A stretch of 64,000 bases of DNA from Sitta carolinensis. Lineage: Eukaryota; Chordata; Aves; Passeriformes; Sittidae. Under the pieces are notes generated by a model. That model made no database searches. It was not told where the DNA came from and was given only the letters and a program-made list of their open reading frames with translations. Positions within the stretch are counted from its first letter, which is position 1, and the number at the start of each line of letters is the position of its first letter. The translations under genes were made by a program, and so were the position numbers. The stretch spans positions 6,825,859-6,889,858 of the forward strand of contig CM063287.1 of assembly GCA_032173965.1 (NCBI GenBank), written 5' to 3'. This document shows, piece after piece, positions 63,880 through 64,000 of this stretch.

Positions 63880-64000
63880 AATTTTCCTGCAGTTGATTAA
63901 CTGTCCAGCATCCAGACTCGCATTACCTCCGAGACTGAGCACGCGTGGGAGGTAAACTGGCAGCAACTGCCGAGAGCGAGTGCCAGTGTGTGATCGTGAA
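63880..64000. other. Rising CpG density at the right edge
   Basis: The last ~120 bases contain about nine CpGs (for example ACGCGTGG near 63940 and CCGAGAGCGAG near 63970), unlike the kilobases before. This may be the left shoulder of a CpG island or gene start lying outside the window. Confidence 0.35.

Noticed and set aside
1..64000. tRNA, snRNA, 5S, mitochondrial-insert and CRISPR signals
   Set aside because: Looked for by eye through characteristic boxes (TPsiC-type GGTTCGA, U6 start, regular spaced repeats) and none found; a covariance-model scan would be decisive.

Overview
This is nuclear DNA from a vertebrate, most likely a bird and possibly a passerine. It has moderate-to-low GC, is visibly poor in CpG outside a few short islands, and has no long open frames: the longest is 212 codons and sits in a GC-rich patch. 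The identifiable elements are sauropsid-type: an avian-style CR1 LINE 3' fragment (about 15690-15997), an older antisense CR1 (about 13105-13735), a MIR-like SINE relic, and three LTR-retroelement pieces with avian character (about 8880-9180, 25456-25820, 36519-36880). There are no bacterial operons, ribosome binding sites, CRISPR arrays or rRNA genes, and no tRNA that I could find by eye.

I could not establish any protein-coding gene. The window reads as intergenic or deep-intronic sequence. Almost all open frames of 60-155 codons are what chance gives in 64 kb. The best hints of transcription lie between 25.4 and 33.3 kb. There, an LTR with CCAAT, TATA and AATAAA signals is followed by a strong splice donor (25914|25915). 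A CpG island at about 27.8-28.05 kb carries a Kozak-like ATG six bases before a donor (27992|27993). A possible acceptor-bounded open exon lies at 29478-29607. A second CpG island at about 32.8-33.0 kb lies just upstream of a 95-base segment (33127-33221) with both a good acceptor and a near-ideal donor. These could be parts of one or more lncRNA or coding transcripts on the plus strand, but that is inference.

Layout: 1-8.1 kb unassigned; 8.1-9.2 kb CR1 tail scrap and solo LTR; 9.2-13.1 kb unassigned with a GC-rich patch; 13.1-16.0 kb two CR1 relics; 16-22 kb unassigned with a recursive-splice-like junction; 22.15-22.48 kb a diverged local duplication, followed by a MIR relic; 25.4-33.3 kb the LTR, CpG islands and exon-like pieces; 36.5-36.9 kb an LTR fragment; 37-64 kb essentially unassigned, with simple repeats, a 26-A tract, a small tandem duplication and several stretches that look like conserved non-coding elements. 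CpG density rises again at the right edge (about 63.88-64.0 kb).

I did not find a convincing new biological system. The most testable items are the LTR-plus-donor first exon, the two CpG-island starts, and the 33127-33221 exon candidate.
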